A stretch of DNA of 64,000 nucleotides from positions 310,001-374,000 of the forward strand of contig NZ_SOCR01000002.1 in the NCBI RefSeq assembly GCF_004364335.1, in the 5' to 3' direction. Below are positions 1 through 9,436 of this stretch, in pieces. A model generated the notes under the pieces. That model was not told the DNA's origin. It saw nothing but the letters and a program-made list of their open reading frames with translations, and searched no databases. The position numbers and the translations under genes were made by a program. The stretch's first letter is position 1. The number at the start of each line of letters is the position of its first letter. Source of the stretch: Pseudomonas graminis. Its GTDB lineage: Bacteria > Pseudomonadota > Gammaproteobacteria > Pseudomonadales > Pseudomonadaceae.

Positions 1-378
1 CCAAGGGGCAAGTCACCGGAAGCGCTGAAGGCGGACATCGCACGGAAGCTGACGGCCTGGACCGAGCAGAGCCACATCACGCCGGGCTTCGATTACTCGA
101 TCGCCGAGCCGATGTACCGCAATCCCGAGGGCGAGTGGGTCAAGGCGCTGTTGGCCGTGGCCACCGAGAACCTGGGCATGGAGCACACGTTCGGCACGTC
201 CGCCGGCGCCACATCCGTGCATGAGTTGCCCAACGGCGTGCAGTTCGGTCTGGCCAAACCCGACGTCAAATACACCGGTCACACCGACGCCGAGTTCAAG
301 ACCACCGAGCAGTTCCTGCTGGACTTGCAGATCGTCACCGAGATGATGGGCCGCATCGGTCAACTGCCGAAACTCTGA
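1..378 (+). CDS. M20-family metallopeptidase, C-terminal fragment
   Basis: The reading frame is open from the first base of the window to a TGA at 376-378, so only the last 125 residues of a longer protein are present. The tail has the pattern GTSAGATSVHELPNGVQFG followed by a segment with YTGHTDAEFKT. This resembles the end of the catalytic domain of M20/M25/M40 dipeptidases, where a late His near the C-terminus is a metal ligand. These enzymes are zinc aminoacyl-dipeptidases of about 400-580 residues that act in the cytoplasm or periplasm. The N-terminal half with the main metal-binding residues lies outside the window, so substrate and localisation cannot be judged. Confidence 0.65.
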   Translation, partial: PRGKSPEALKADIARKLTAWTEQSHITPGFDYSIAEPMYRNPEGEWVKALLAVATENLGMEHTFGTSAGATSVHELPNGVQFGLAKPDVKYTGHTDAEFKTTEQFLLDLQIVTEMMGRIGQLPKL

Positions 379-447
379 CCGCCCTGCCCCGGGCCCGCTG
401 CAATGGCGGGCCTGATTCGCGCCGCAGAATGTGCGGATTTCAGGCAC

Positions 448-753
448 TCAGTTTTGAAGCTTCGAGCCTGACCGGCGCACGATCTTGATCGAGTGTTTGA
501 GGTTGGGCTTGCGCGTCACACTGATCGCCCGTTGGGTAACCGTGTCGAGGGTGATGTTCCAGAAGCCGGTGCTCGGCACGACGATCTTCGCCGGGAAGCG
601 ATCGAAGGCGCCGCCGTGATAGGTATGCCGACCGCCGTTCTTGAAACTGCGGAAGTTGGCGTCACTCATGAGGCGGATGTTGCAGGCGTTCGAGGATTCG
701 ATCACCACGATGTCGCCTTCATTGAGGTGTTCGCGTTGATGGATGAATTTCAC
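448..753 (-). CDS. DUF1883 domain protein (copy 1)
   Basis: A 101-residue protein that is essentially one DUF1883 domain. It begins MKFIHQREHLNEGDIVVIES and has the conserved core FKNGGRHTYHGGAFDRFPAK followed by STGFWNIT. There is no signal peptide or membrane segment, so it is probably cytoplasmic. The function of the family is unknown to me. A close paralogue in the opposite orientation lies at 9437-9742; the two are near-identical over the central 60 residues and differ mostly at the C-terminus. The gene stands alone, convergent with the peptidase at the left edge, and its upstream side carries a hairpin terminator and REP elements. Confidence 0.8.
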   Translation of the reverse strand: MKFIHQREHLNEGDIVVIESSNACNIRLMSDANFRSFKNGGRHTYHGGAFDRFPAKIVVPSTGFWNITLDTVTQRAISVTRKPNLKHSIKIVRRSGSKLQN

Positions 754-852
754 GGGGATCCCACGGCTGTGTTGGAAACGGGCGCGAGAATATCACGGAG
801 GACTGGCCCGGAAGGCACTGCTCGCATCACCGCCTGAGTTACAGACCCAATA

Positions 853-882
853 AAAAACCTCATGATCGCTCATGAGGTTTTT
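853..882. terminator. Bidirectional intrinsic terminator
   Basis: A perfect hairpin with arms AAAAACCTCATGA and TCATGAGGTTTTT around a 4-base loop. The A-run on one side and T-run on the other would give a U-tract on either strand. It lies in the otherwise gene-free 754-1112 gap, upstream of the DUF1883 gene. Confidence 0.8.
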
Positions 883-920
883 CTGTTTCTGGCGCTTGGC
901 TCAATGGTATGGCAACCGAG

Positions 921-1086
921 GCCTTCCCGGCTGAAGACGGTCCCACAAGTCGGCGTACACCCGATCCCACTGCATGCATGGAATGCTTTTTAGTGGGACC
1001 GGCTTTAGCCGGGAAGAGGCCAGTCTGTACACCATCATTTTTGCGATGTGGCTGCTGACGCCTTCCCGGCTAAAGCCGGTCCTGCA
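921..1086. repeat. REP elements (GGCTTTAGCCGGGAAG family): one single plus one REPIN
   Basis: Three copies of the palindromic motif with core CCGGCTTTAGCCGG and flank GGGAAG occur here. One is a degenerate reverse copy at 921-946. The other two form a facing pair at 993-1020 and 1060-1085, the REPIN arrangement. The same family recurs near 11.0, 11.2, 21.1-21.7, 35.5 and 50.3-50.5 kb. Such elements are spread by RAYT transposases encoded elsewhere; no RAYT gene is visible here. Confidence 0.85.
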
Positions 1087-1112
1087 CCAGCAACACAGCC
1101 AGTCTTACGGGA

Positions 1113-2675
1113 TCACGCCGGGGCGCTGGTGCGGATCAGGTGATCGAAGGCGCTGAGCGAGGCTTTGGCGCCCTCGCCGACCGCGATCACGATCTGCTTG
1201 TACGGCACGGTGGTCACGTCGCCGGCAGCGAAAATGCCCGGGATCGATGTCTCACCGCGTTGATCGATGATGATCTCGCCCCGTGGCGACAGCTCGACCG
1301 TGCCCTTGAGCCACTCGGTGTTCGGCAGCAGACCGATCTGCACGAAGATGCCTTCCAGCTCAACGGTGATTTCTTCACCGGTCAGACGGTTCTTGTAACG
1401 CAGGCCGTTGACCTTCTGGCCGTCGCCGGTCACTTCGCTGGTCAACGCGCTGGTCAGGACGGTCACGTTGGGCAGGCTGTGCAGCTTGCGTTGCAGGACC
1501 GCATCGGCGCGCAGGTTGGCGTCGAATTCCAGCAGGGTCACGTGGGACACGATACCCGCCAGGTCGATGGCCGCTTCCACACCGGAGTTACCGCCACCGA
1601 TCACCGCGACGCGCTTGCCTTTGAACAACGGACCGTCACAGTGCGGGCAGTACGCCACGCCCTTGTTGCGGTATTGCTGCTCGCCGGGGACGTTCATTTC
1701 GCGCCAGCGTGCGCCAGTCGCCAGAATCACCGTCTTGCTTTTCAGCACGCCGCCACTGGCGAATTTGACCTGGTGCAGCTCGCCGTTCTTGCCCGGAATC
1801 AACTGCTCGCCGCGCTGCAGGTTGATGACGTCCACTTCGTACTGCTTGACGTGCTCTTCCAGCGCAACCACCAGCTTCGGCCCTTCGGTGTGCTGCATCG
1901 AGATGAAGTTCTCGATCGCCATGGTGTCGAGCACCTGACCGCCGAAACGCTCGGCAGCCACGGCAGTGCGGATGCCTTTACGGGCGGAGTAGATCGCCGC
2001 AGCCGAACCGGCGGGGCCACCACCGACGACCAGCACGTCGAAGGCTTCTTTGCCATTCAGCTTCTCGGCCTGACGGTCGCCGCCGCTGGTGTCGATCTTC
2101 GCCAGAATCTCTTCCAGGTTCATACGGCCCTGGCCGAAGAGCTCGCCATTCAGGTAGATGCTAGGCACCGACATGATCTGGCGATCGGTCACTTCCTGCT
2201 GGAACAGGCTGCCTTCGATGGCGACGTGCTGCACGTTCGGGTTGAGCACGGCCAGCAGGTTCAGCGCCTGGACCACGTCCGGGCAGTTCTGGCAGGTCAG
2301 CGAGAAATAGGTTTCAAACTTGAATTCACCGGTCAGGCTGCGGGCCTGCTCCAGGGTGTCCTCGGAGGATTTGGACGGGTAGCCGCCCACCTGCAGCAGC
2401 GCCAGCACCAGCGAGGTGAATTCGTGACCCATTGGCAGGCCGGCGAAGCGCAGCTTGATGTCCTGGCCCGGGCTGTTCAGGGCGAAGGACGGCGTGCGTG
2501 CATCGCTGCCATTGGTGTCCAGAGTGATCTTGTCGGAACTGCTGACGATGTCGTTGAGCAATGCCAGCATTTCCTGGGATTTTGCGCCGTCATCAAGGGA
2601 CGCAATGATCTCGATCGGGCGAGTGATCCGCTCCAGGTAAGATTTCAACTGAGCTTTAAGATTGGCGTCCAACAT
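1113..2675 (-). CDS. ahpF: Alkyl hydroperoxide reductase subunit F
   Basis: A 520-residue FAD flavoprotein disulfide reductase that uses NADH to re-reduce AhpC. The N-terminal double-thioredoxin fold carries the redox pair C128-QN-C131. The FAD-binding [10 protein letters not shown] starts near residue 218, and the thioredoxin-reductase-like active site CPHC is at 343-346. A second dinucleotide motif GGGNSG near 361 binds NADH. Full length matches the E. coli enzyme (521 aa). The start is supported by a GAAGGAAG Shine-Dalgarno. It lies 158 bp downstream of ahpC on the same strand, with a strong terminator between them, so it probably gets partial read-through or has its own promoter in the gap. 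Confidence 0.97.
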   Translation of the reverse strand: MLDANLKAQLKSYLERITRPIEIIASLDDGAKSQEMLALLNDIVSSSDKITLDTNGSDARTPSFALNSPGQDIKLRFAGLPMGHEFTSLVLALLQVGGYPSKSSEDTLEQARSLTGEFKFETYFSLTCQNCPDVVQALNLLAVLNPNVQHVAIEGSLFQQEVTDRQIMSVPSIYLNGELFGQGRMNLEEILAKIDTSGGDRQAEKLNGKEAFDVLVVGGGPAGSAAAIYSARKGIRTAVAAERFGGQVLDTMAIENFISMQHTEGPKLVVALEEHVKQYEVDVINLQRGEQLIPGKNGELHQVKFASGGVLKSKTVILATGARWREMNVPGEQQYRNKGVAYCPHCDGPLFKGKRVAVIGGGNSGVEAAIDLAGIVSHVTLLEFDANLRADAVLQRKLHSLPNVTVLTSALTSEVTGDGQKVNGLRYKNRLTGEEITVELEGIFVQIGLLPNTEWLKGTVELSPRGEIIIDQRGETSIPGIFAAGDVTTVPYKQIVIAVGEGAKASLSAFDHLIRTSAPA

Positions 2676-2736
2676 GGTTCGGCTTCCTTCTTCACTTTCA
2701 GGGTCTGGATCCTGTTGAGGATCTAGCGAGTTCTAC

Positions 2737-2776
2737 AAAAAAAACGCCCGAGCGATAACCGCCCGGGCGTTTTTTG
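2737..2776 (-). terminator. Terminator/attenuator between ahpC and ahpF
   Basis: A GC-rich hairpin with arms AACGCCCG(A)GCG and CGCCCGGGCGTT is flanked by an A-run on the left and a T-run on the right, so it can act on both strands. It sits immediately 3' of ahpC and 5' of ahpF. It probably lowers ahpF expression relative to ahpC. Confidence 0.85.
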
Positions 2777-2833
2777 GGGGCGATGCGGTTTACGTGCTCA
2801 TGGGCTCATCGCCCCCGATCCGGTCATGACGAC

Positions 2834-3397
2834 TTAGATCTTGCCAACCAGGTCCAGGGACGGCGCCAGAGTGGCCTCGCCTTCTTTCCACTTGGCTGGG
2901 CAGACTTCGCCCGGGTGTGCAGCAACGTACTGAGCGGCCTTGATTTTGCGCAGCAGCTCGGAAGCGTCACGGCCAACACCGCCGTCGTTCAGTTCGACGA
3001 TTTTGATTTCGCCTTCCGGGTTGATCACGAACGTACCGCGGTCAGCCAGGCCTGCTTCTTCGATCAGGACGTCGAAGTTGCGGGAGATTTTCAGGGTCGG
3101 GTCACCGATCATGGTGTACTGGATTTTGCCGATGGCTGGCGAAGTGTTGTGCCAGGCAGCGTGGGCAAAGTGGGTGTCAGTGGAAACGGTGTAGATTTCG
3201 ACGCCCAGTTTCTGGAACTCGGCGTAGTTGTCCGCCAGGTCTTCCAGCTCGGTTGGGCAAACGAAGGTGAAGTCAGCCGGGTAGAAGAACACCACAGACC
3301 ATTTGCCTTTCAGGTCGGCGTCCGACACTTCTACGAAGTTGCCGTTCTTGAAAGCAGTTGCCGTGAACGGTTTGACTTGGCTGTTGATGATAGGCAT
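2834..3397 (-). CDS. ahpC: Alkyl hydroperoxide reductase subunit C (2-Cys peroxiredoxin)
   Basis: A 187-residue typical 2-Cys peroxiredoxin that reduces H2O2, organic hydroperoxides and peroxynitrite in the cytoplasm, using electrons from AhpF. The peroxidatic cysteine is C47 in FVCPTE, and the resolving cysteine C166 lies in GEVCPAKW close to the C-terminus. The frame stays open 30 codons further upstream. ATG 3397 is chosen because the family starts MPIINSQ and an AGGAG Shine-Dalgarno lies just before it. The gene is the first of the ahpC-ahpF pair. OxyR control is expected for the family, but I could not find a convincing OxyR site in the 225-bp upstream gap. Confidence 0.97.
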   Translation of the reverse strand: MPIINSQVKPFTATAFKNGNFVEVSDADLKGKWSVVFFYPADFTFVCPTELEDLADNYAEFQKLGVEIYTVSTDTHFAHAAWHNTSPAIGKIQYTMIGDPTLKISRNFDVLIEEAGLADRGTFVINPEGEIKIVELNDGGVGRDASELLRKIKAAQYVAAHPGEVCPAKWKEGEATLAPSLDLVGKI

Positions 3398-3622
3398 CAG
3401 TGAATCTCCTGAGGGTTGTGGAAATGGGTGTAACAAATTCGATGGGGAGGATACTACGCAAAATCGTCGGCAAGAACTCATTGGCAAAGCTCATGCTGAC
3501 GATTGGTTTTGACTATAAGGATGCTTTATTAATAGAAGACGTTGTGGGTAGGGAAGGATTGACCCAACCTGCCCATTCATGTGGACAGGCTTCGCGGGTA
3601 ACGCCGGTCCCACCCAAGTGAT

Positions 3623-5335
3623 TCAGCGTGACTCGATGAGGCTACGCACGCGTACGGCGAGTTCGTCGATGCTGAAGGGTTTGGTGAGCAGATCCATGCC
3701 ATCGTCGAGGAAGTCGCCACGCACCTCAGCTTCCCGCGCATAGCCGGTGATGAACAGCACCTTCAGCCCGGAACGATGCTGGCGGGCCACTTCTGCCAGC
3801 TGGCGTCCGTTCAAACCCGGCAGCCCGACGTCCGTCACCAGCAGGTCAATCGGCTCGGCGCCCTGCAGCACGATCAGCGCCTCATGGCTGTCGCAGGCCA
3901 CGTTGACGCGATAGCCGAGGTCTTTCAACACATCCACCACCAGCATGCGCACGTCAGGTTCGTCTTCGACCACCAGCACGCGCTCGCCCAGGCTGGCGCG
4001 GGGCGGTTCGATGCTGCGAACGACGGCAGGTGGAAGTTCGGCCACATCGTGATGACAGGGCAGCAGCAAATCAATCCGAGTGCCGCGCCCCTCTTCACTG
4101 GAAATACTCACCCGGCCACCGGTCTGGTTGATGAAGCCATAGACCATCGACAGGCCCAGCCCGGTGCCCTGCCCGATCGGCTTGGTGGTGAAGAACGGGT
4201 CAAAGGCCCGCGCGATGACCTCGCTGGACATGCCCTGCCCGGTGTCCTGCACACGCAGGCGCACGTAGTCACCCGGCGCCAGCGCATCTTGCAACAGCCG
4301 AATATGGGTCAGTTCGGTCTGGATCAGCAGCCGGCCGCCCTCGGGCATCGCGTCGCGGGCGTTGATGACCAGGTTGAGCAAGGCATTTTCCAACTGATGC
4401 TCATCGGTGTTGGTCAGGCACGAGGTCGTGTGCAGATCGACTTCCAGCTCGATGCTTTCGCCAATGGTCCGGCGCAGCAGTTCTTCCATGGACACGACCA
4501 TGTGATTGACGTCCACCGGCCGCTGGTTCAGCGACTGGCGACGGGCGAACGCGAGCAGGCGATGGGTGAGCGATGCGGCGCGGTTGGCCGACCCCATGGC
4601 GGCCTCAATGTAACGATCAATCTCCGACACGCGCCCTGCGGCCACCCGACGCTGAATCAGGTCCAGCGCGCCGAGCACGCCGGTCAGCATGTTGTTGAAG
4701 TCATGGGCAATACCGCCAGTCAGCTGGCCGATGGCGTCCATTTTCTGCGCGTGGCGCAGCGCTTCTTCCGCCTGGGCGCGCTCGTTGATTTCGATCTGCA
4801 GGCGTTCATTGCTTTCCGCCAGCTCGCGGGTGCGCGCGGCGACGCGCTGCTCCAGACTCTCATTGAGCTCGCGCAGAGCGTCCTCGGCACTGACCTGCGC
4901 CGTGATGTCCGTGCTTGTGCTCAACCAATGGGTGATGCTGCCGCGCTCATCGCGGATCGGCAGCGCGCGGGAGAGAAACCAGCGGTACTGGCCGTCCTTG
5001 CCCCGCAGCGGAAACGTGTCCTCCCATAACGAGCCAGTCGCGAAGCAGCGCTGCAGACGCGACTCGACCCGCTGGCCATGGTCAGGGTGATGCAACGATC
5101 GCCAGCCCAGCGCCATCATCGCCTCATGGGATGTGCCTGTGTAGCTGTACCAGCGTTCGTTGTACCAATGGATGCGCCCGGCGGGATCGGCGATCCAGGC
5201 CAACTGACTCATGTTGTCGGCGAGGCTGCGAAACTGCCGCTCACTTTCTTCAAGCGCTTCGGTTCTGGAAAGCGCCTGGTCGTCAGGTCCTGCTGGATTC
5301 AAGGGCATGGCTGCCGAAAAACTCGTGCTGGTCAA
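3623..5335 (-). CDS. Hybrid sensor histidine kinase (PAS-HisKA-HATPase-REC)
   Basis: A 570-residue protein without membrane segments, so a soluble sensor. A PAS/PAC domain occupies about residues 30-150 and is followed by a coiled coil (about 150-195). The phosphorylatable H211 lies in [11 protein letters not shown]. The ATP-binding domain shows DTGQGM and [15 protein letters not shown]-terminal receiver domain (about 450-570) has the acidic pair EDE and probable phospho-acceptor D502 in [10 protein letters not shown], with KPFS near the end. There is no output domain and no adjacent response regulator, so its partner is unknown. It follows gor by 105 bp and precedes ahpC on the same strand, which hints at a redox signal. 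Confidence 0.9.
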   Translation of the reverse strand: MTSTSFSAAMPLNPAGPDDQALSRTEALEESERQFRSLADNMSQLAWIADPAGRIHWYNERWYSYTGTSHEAMMALGWRSLHHPDHGQRVESRLQRCFATGSLWEDTFPLRGKDGQYRWFLSRALPIRDERGSITHWLSTSTDITAQVSAEDALRELNESLEQRVAARTRELAESNERLQIEINERAQAEEALRHAQKMDAIGQLTGGIAHDFNNMLTGVLGALDLIQRRVAAGRVSEIDRYIEAAMGSANRAASLTHRLLAFARRQSLNQRPVDVNHMVVSMEELLRRTIGESIELEVDLHTTSCLTNTDEHQLENALLNLVINARDAMPEGGRLLIQTELTHIRLLQDALAPGDYVRLRVQDTGQGMSSEVIARAFDPFFTTKPIGQGTGLGLSMVYGFINQTGGRVSISSEEGRGTRIDLLLPCHHDVAELPPAVVRSIEPPRASLGERVLVVEDEPDVRMLVVDVLKDLGYRVNVACDSHEALIVLQGAEPIDLLVTDVGLPGLNGRQLAEVARQHRSGLKVLFITGYAREAEVRGDFLDDGMDLLTKPFSIDELAVRVRSLIESR

Positions 5336-5440
5336 AGAGTGGGTCCGTCCCTAAAAACAATGGCTCGTCCAGCTTCCTCCATGGAGGCCGGACCGTTCAC
5401 GTGTGTTGTGCTTTGTTCAATAGCGGGCGCTGGGTAACGC

Positions 5441-6796
5441 TTAGCGCGTCGGGGTGCGCATGGTGACGAATTCTTCCGCCGCCGTAGGATGCACGCCGAT
5501 GGTGTCGTCGAAAATCTGCTTGGTGGCGCCGGCCTTGAGTGCGATCGCCAGGCTCTGGATGATCTCGCCGGCGTCCGGGCCGACCATGTGGCAACCCAGC
5601 ACGCGGTCGGTTTTGGCGTCGACCACCAGCTTCATCAGGGTGCGTTCCTGGTTGTCGGTCAGCGACAGCTTCATCGGCCGGAACTTGCTTTCGAACACCT
5701 GCACTTCATACCCGTCCTTCATGGCTTCGGCCTCGGTGAGACCGACCGTGCCGATGTTCGGCAGGCTGAACACGGCGGTGGGAATGTGGCGGTAATCCAC
5801 CGCACGGTACTGCTCGGGCTTGAACAGGCGCCGCGCCACGGCCATGCCTTCGGCCAGCGCCACCGGCGTCAACTGCACGCGGCCAATGATGTCGCCGACG
5901 GCGATGATCGACGGCTCGCTGGTCTGGTAGTCACCGTTGACCTTGATGAAGCCCTTGTCATCCAGCTCGACGTTGACGGTGTCCATGCCCAGGTTGTCGA
6001 GCATCGGACGGCGCCCGGTGGCGTAGAACACGCAATCGGTGTTGAACGTGCTGCCGTCGTTCAGGCTCAGCTGCAAGGTACCGTCGGCCAGCTTTTCGAT
6101 GCTGTTGATTTCGGTCTTGAAGCGGATGTCCATCTCGCGCCTGGCGAGTTCTTCATGCAGGTGGATGCGCACGCTTTCGTCGAAGCCGCGCAGGAACAAC
6201 TCGCCACGGTACATCAGCGACACGTCAGCGCCCAGGCCGTTGAAGATCGAGGCGAACTCCACGGCGATGTAGCCGCCGCCTACAACGACGACGCGCTTGG
6301 GCATCTGCTCGAGGAAGAACACTTCGTTGGAGGTGATGGCGTGCTCGCGGCCTGGAATATCCGGCACCTGTGGCCAGCCACCGGTGGCAATCATGATGTG
6401 CTCGGCGGTGTGGACCTGGCCGTTGATTTCGATTTCATGGGGGCCGCGCAGGCGCGCATGGCCTTCCATCAGTGTCACACCGCTGCTGTCCAGCAGTTTG
6501 CGGTAGACGCCGTTGAGGCGACTGATTTCACGGTTTTTGTTGGCGATCAGGGTGGGCCAGTCGAAATGCGCCTCGCCGCTGCTCCAGCCATAGCCTTTGG
6601 CTTGTTCGAAGTCTTCGGAATAGTGGGCGCCATAGACCATCAGCTTCTTCGGTACGCAACCGACGTTGACGCAAGTGCCTCCCAGATAACGGCTCTCGGC
6701 GACGGCCACGCGCGCCCCGAAACCGGCGGAAAACCGCGCCGCCCGGACGCCGGCCGAGCCTGCGCCAATTACAAAAAGGTCAAAGTCGTAGCTCAT
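5441..6796 (-). CDS. gor: Glutathione-disulfide reductase
   Basis: A 451-residue homodimeric FAD enzyme that reduces GSSG to GSH with NADPH in the cytoplasm. The N-terminus shows FAD motif [11 protein letters not shown] and the redox disulfide [14 protein letters not shown] (C42, C47). The NADPH-binding motif [10 protein letters not shown] is in the middle, and the C-terminal interface motif is GVHPTAAEE with the catalytic His. Length fits the family (about 450). It lies between galU and the PAS kinase on the same strand and, with ahpCF, forms a thiol/peroxide defence block. Confidence 0.96.
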   Translation of the reverse strand: MSYDFDLFVIGAGSAGVRAARFSAGFGARVAVAESRYLGGTCVNVGCVPKKLMVYGAHYSEDFEQAKGYGWSSGEAHFDWPTLIANKNREISRLNGVYRKLLDSSGVTLMEGHARLRGPHEIEINGQVHTAEHIMIATGGWPQVPDIPGREHAITSNEVFFLEQMPKRVVVVGGGYIAVEFASIFNGLGADVSLMYRGELFLRGFDESVRIHLHEELARREMDIRFKTEINSIEKLADGTLQLSLNDGSTFNTDCVFYATGRRPMLDNLGMDTVNVELDDKGFIKVNGDYQTSEPSIIAVGDIIGRVQLTPVALAEGMAVARRLFKPEQYRAVDYRHIPTAVFSLPNIGTVGLTEAEAMKDGYEVQVFESKFRPMKLSLTDNQERTLMKLVVDAKTDRVLGCHMVGPDAGEIIQSLAIALKAGATKQIFDDTIGVHPTAAEEFVTMRTPTR

Positions 6797-6867
6797 GTGT
6801 CTCTCCTAAGCGATGCGCTAGCATAACCGCTTGAGCGCGCTCGGCAAGTTCCGCAGGACAGAAACGA

Positions 6868-6893
6868 CAAAGCCACCCGAAGGTGGCTTTGTC
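6868..6893 (-). terminator. Intrinsic terminator after galU
   Basis: The hairpin AAAGCCACC-CGAA-GGTGGCTTT sits 3' of galU and 5' of gor. The arms are perfect over nine bases and end in short A/T runs. It probably separates galU from the gor/kinase transcript. Confidence 0.7.
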
Positions 6894-6932
6894 TGACAGC
6901 ACAGCTAGACGCTGCCTACCGATACAGATGCA

Positions 6933-7775
6933 TCACTGAGTCGATTTGCCGGTCTTGTAGAAGTGCTCGAAGCAGAAGTTGGTTGCTTCCACATAACCTT
7001 CCGCACCGCCGCAGTCGAAACGCTGACCTTTGAATTTGTAAGCCAGGACGTTGCCCTCAGCCGCTTGTTTCATCAGGGCGTCGGTGATCTGGATTTCGCC
7101 GCCTTTGCCTGGCTCGGTGTTTTCGATCTTCTCGAAAATGTCCGGGGTCAGGATGTAGCGACCGATGATGGCAAGGTTGGACGGAGCGACGTCCGGCGCC
7201 GGCTTCTCAACCATGTCCGTCACGCGGAACAGGCCTGGCTTGATTTCTTCGCCAGCAATTACGCCGTACTTGTTGGTTTCGTTTGGGTCGACTTCCTGAA
7301 TCGCAACGATCGAGCACTTGTACTGCTGATGCAGCTTGACCATCTGCGCCAGCACGCCGTCGCCATCCAGGTTTACACACAAGTCATCCGCCAACACCAC
7401 GGCGAACGCTTCGTTACCGATCAGCGGACGGCCGCTCAGGATTGCATGGCCCAGGCCTTTCATTTCGGTCTGGCGAGTGTAGGAAAAGCTGCACTCGTCG
7501 ATCAGTCTGCGGATACCGACCAGGTATTTTTCCTTGTCGGTGCCCTTGATCTGGTGCTCGAGCTCGTAGCTGATATCGAAGTGGTCTTCCAGCGCGCGCT
7601 TGCCGCGGCCGGTGACGATGGAGATTTCGGTCAAACCCGCAGCAAGTGCTTCTTCCACGCCGTACTGGATCAGTGGCTTGTTGACAACTGCCAGCATCTC
7701 TTTAGGCATGGCCTTGGTCGCTGGCAAGAAGCGAGTGCCGTAACCGGCTGCAGGGAACAAGCATTTCTTGATCAT
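6933..7775 (-). CDS. galU: UTP-glucose-1-phosphate uridylyltransferase
   Basis: A 280-residue nucleotidyltransferase that makes UDP-glucose from glucose-1-phosphate and UTP, for LPS, exopolysaccharide and osmolyte synthesis. The N-terminal signature GYGTRFLPATKAMPKEM near residues 11-27 is the nucleotide-binding loop of the GalU family. KYGVIAGEE and the late VEKP segment are also typical. Length matches bacterial GalU (about 280-300). It is followed by a terminator, so it is probably monocistronic. A triple 12-bp direct repeat lies 114 bp upstream of the start. Confidence 0.96.
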   Translation of the reverse strand: MIKKCLFPAAGYGTRFLPATKAMPKEMLAVVNKPLIQYGVEEALAAGLTEISIVTGRGKRALEDHFDISYELEHQIKGTDKEKYLVGIRRLIDECSFSYTRQTEMKGLGHAILSGRPLIGNEAFAVVLADDLCVNLDGDGVLAQMVKLHQQYKCSIVAIQEVDPNETNKYGVIAGEEIKPGLFRVTDMVEKPAPDVAPSNLAIIGRYILTPDIFEKIENTEPGKGGEIQITDALMKQAAEGNVLAYKFKGQRFDCGGAEGYVEATNFCFEHFYKTGKSTQ

Positions 7776-7888
7776 ATAAATCCTTGATGAGCTGGGGGTG
7801 TTGCGGCGCAGTCTAATGAGGCGGCAGTAACCTTACAATGCCGCTACTGGCCGTTCGCTGCCTAGGTAGAGGAACGCTGACGCAGATA

Positions 7889-7924
7889 GTTCCGCAAATC
7901 GTTCCGCAGACAGTTCCGCAACTA
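7889..7924. repeat. Three tandem 12-bp repeats upstream of galU
   Basis: GTTCCGCA followed by four variable bases occurs three times in perfect 12-bp register at 7889, 7901 and 7913. It lies 114-149 bp upstream of the galU start, so it may be a cluster of protein-binding sites. The rest of the 7776-8136 gap shows no credible gene. Confidence 0.7.
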
Positions 7925-8136
7925 GCTCAGCAACGGCCTTCCTCGACACGCTTCACCCACTGATTATTGGAGTTCCATGCTGTCCTTCGTACGCGGGCAT
8001 CCAGCGCCGCGTAACCGCCGTTCTGTGACCTTCGCAAGCGTAGCCCTGTTCGCCATCGCGCGTGGGAAATTGTGCGATTGCCCTTTGGCATTTGCCGATT
8101 ATCATGGGCGCCTGAATCACTAATCGAGACGAGTCG

Positions 8137-8322
8137 ATGTCTGAAATCAAAAGCGTTAACGGGTACCAGATCAAAAAGCTCCAGGACGGCCAGTGGTGGC
8201 TGGTCGGCCACGACGGTGAAGCCGTGGCAGGCCCGTTCTCCAGCGAGAGCAGCGCCATTGAGGTCGCCGCCGTGTTTGAAGACACGCCAGCCCCGCGTCG
8301 TCGGGCTGACAAGAAAGACTGA
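8137..8322 (+). CDS. Small hypothetical protein
   Basis: A 61-residue soluble protein with a small beta-rich core (GYQIKKLQDGQWWLVGHDGE) and a charged C-terminal tail RRRADKKD. The double Trp and the alternating hydrophobic pattern look like a folded mini-domain rather than random ORF. No signal peptide or motif was recognised. The Shine-Dalgarno (GAGACGAG) is weak. It lies between galU (divergent) and a small lipoprotein gene. Confidence 0.6.
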   Translation: MSEIKSVNGYQIKKLQDGQWWLVGHDGEAVAGPFSSESSAIEVAAVFEDTPAPRRRADKKD

Positions 8323-8525
8323 TAACCTCGCCCGGCCAGCTCTGCAACGGGGCATGGCCCGGGCGGTATTAACGAAAGCTGACGCGCAGGTGCGGTTACA
8401 TCAGAGCGCATCATCCTGCAAAAAATGTCGGGTGATGCCGGAACGATGGCACCCGCCCCAAGTCTGAGACTTGCAATCTCCTGGCAGCACACTCCACACC
8501 GGCCCTCATCGCGAAGCATTCCACC

Positions 8526-8807
8526 ATGATCAAGATCTTATCCGTCATTGCTGTACTGGCCCTGACCGGGTGCGCGACTGCGCAGAACACTTACCTCAAA
8601 GACGGCAAGCAGGGCCTGAGCATCGACTGCTCCGGCGAAGCCATGTCCTGGGCCGCCTGTTACGAAAAGGCTGACGCCTCCTGCGCGGGCACCGGCTACA
8701 ACATCGTCAGCACCAACGGCACGCCGCAACCCAAGGAAGATGACAAGACCCTGGGCGTCGATGTCGGCAATTACAAAAACCGCACAGTGCTGGTGGTCTG
8801 CAAATAA
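8526..8807 (+). CDS. Small secreted lipoprotein
   Basis: A 93-residue protein with a lipoprotein signal peptide: MIKILSVIAVLALTGCAT, with lipobox LTGC and lipidated C16. The mature part has several further cysteines in a pattern (IDCSGEAMSWAACYEKADASC and a final VVCK) that suggests disulfides in the periplasm. The segment SWAACYEKA.. recurs in short Pseudomonas lipoproteins of unknown role. It is followed convergently by another small lipoprotein gene. Confidence 0.75.
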   Translation: MIKILSVIAVLALTGCATAQNTYLKDGKQGLSIDCSGEAMSWAACYEKADASCAGTGYNIVSTNGTPQPKEDDKTLGVDVGNYKNRTVLVVCK

Positions 8808-8864
8808 CGTCGCTGCCGCTTCACCGCTTGAGCCGCGACACGTTTCAATAGCGTCTCAAACGCC

Positions 8865-9221
8865 TCACTCGCCCGAGATACAGGCCGTCACGGCGTGCTG
8901 CACGTCTTTGGGCCGCAGCGGGTTGTTCGACATGCGCTCGAACAGCTTGATCGAACTGCCACTTGAGCGGGTCTCGATGTCGACGATGGCAGCAGGGTCA
9001 CTGCTCAACAACTTCTGTGGAACGATGATACGCAGCCCCTCATGGTGCGGCTCGATCTGCGGCGGCTTGCGGCTGTCCGAGATGCGTCCCACGAAGCACG
9101 CGGCATAATCCTTCGGCGACTTGCCGGACATGACGCTCATGGTCGCAGGGGTGTGTTCGATGTCCGTAACTGTGGCGCAACCGGTCATCGCCAGGGCCAG
9201 AATAACAACCGCCAATTTCAT
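8865..9221 (-). CDS. Small lipoprotein (DYAxC type, copy 1)
   Basis: A 118-residue protein with a type II signal peptide (MKLAVVILALAMTGCAT, C15). The mature domain starts with SPKDYAACFVGRI and ends HAVTACISGE; two cysteines near the ends could form a disulfide. A basic-hydrophobic centre (GLRIIVPQKLL) precedes a strand rich in Ser. The layout resembles the lipoprotein at 46653-47000 (TPSDYAKC ... ARECL), so the two are probably divergent paralogues. Function unknown. It is convergent with the lipoprotein gene before it. Confidence 0.75.
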   Translation of the reverse strand: MKLAVVILALAMTGCATVTDIEHTPATMSVMSGKSPKDYAACFVGRISDSRKPPQIEPHHEGLRIIVPQKLLSSDPAAIVDIETRSSGSSIKLFERMSNNPLRPKDVQHAVTACISGE

Positions 9222-9436
9222 ACAATCCCTCCAGTAAAGGTGCTTACGACAAGCCCGACCCGGATTAAATCCCGTGGGTCTGCTTTTTTAACTGCCCGCT
9301 CAAATACCGGCCTTGCTCTCAGCGCGGCGCCGATCGGAGCTATGGGCAGCGCAATAAAAGCCGCCGGGATGATCAATGCCCAGGCTCGCCGTGCTATGGT
9401 TTCGGGTTTTCGAGAACGCTGTCTCCGGAGACACCC

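Noticed and set aside
1140..2726. Long open frame antisense to ahpF (528 codons)
   Set aside because: Shadow of the high-GC third-position bias of ahpF. His/Gln-rich, no family resemblance, no ribosome-binding site. The same reasoning removes the long frames antisense to treZ, glgX (31761-33941), the ornithine decarboxylase (36615-38393), xfp and zwf.
3398..3622. CTAT...ATAG pair near 3515-3540 as an OxyR site for ahpC
   Set aside because: The spacing of the half-sites does not fit ATAG-N7-CTAT-N7-ATAG-N7-CTAT, so OxyR control is not supported by sequence.
7927..8519. Two minus-strand frames overlapping the small 61-aa gene
   Set aside because: Arg/Trp-rich chance frames with no start context. 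The plus-strand 8137-8322 frame has protein-like composition.
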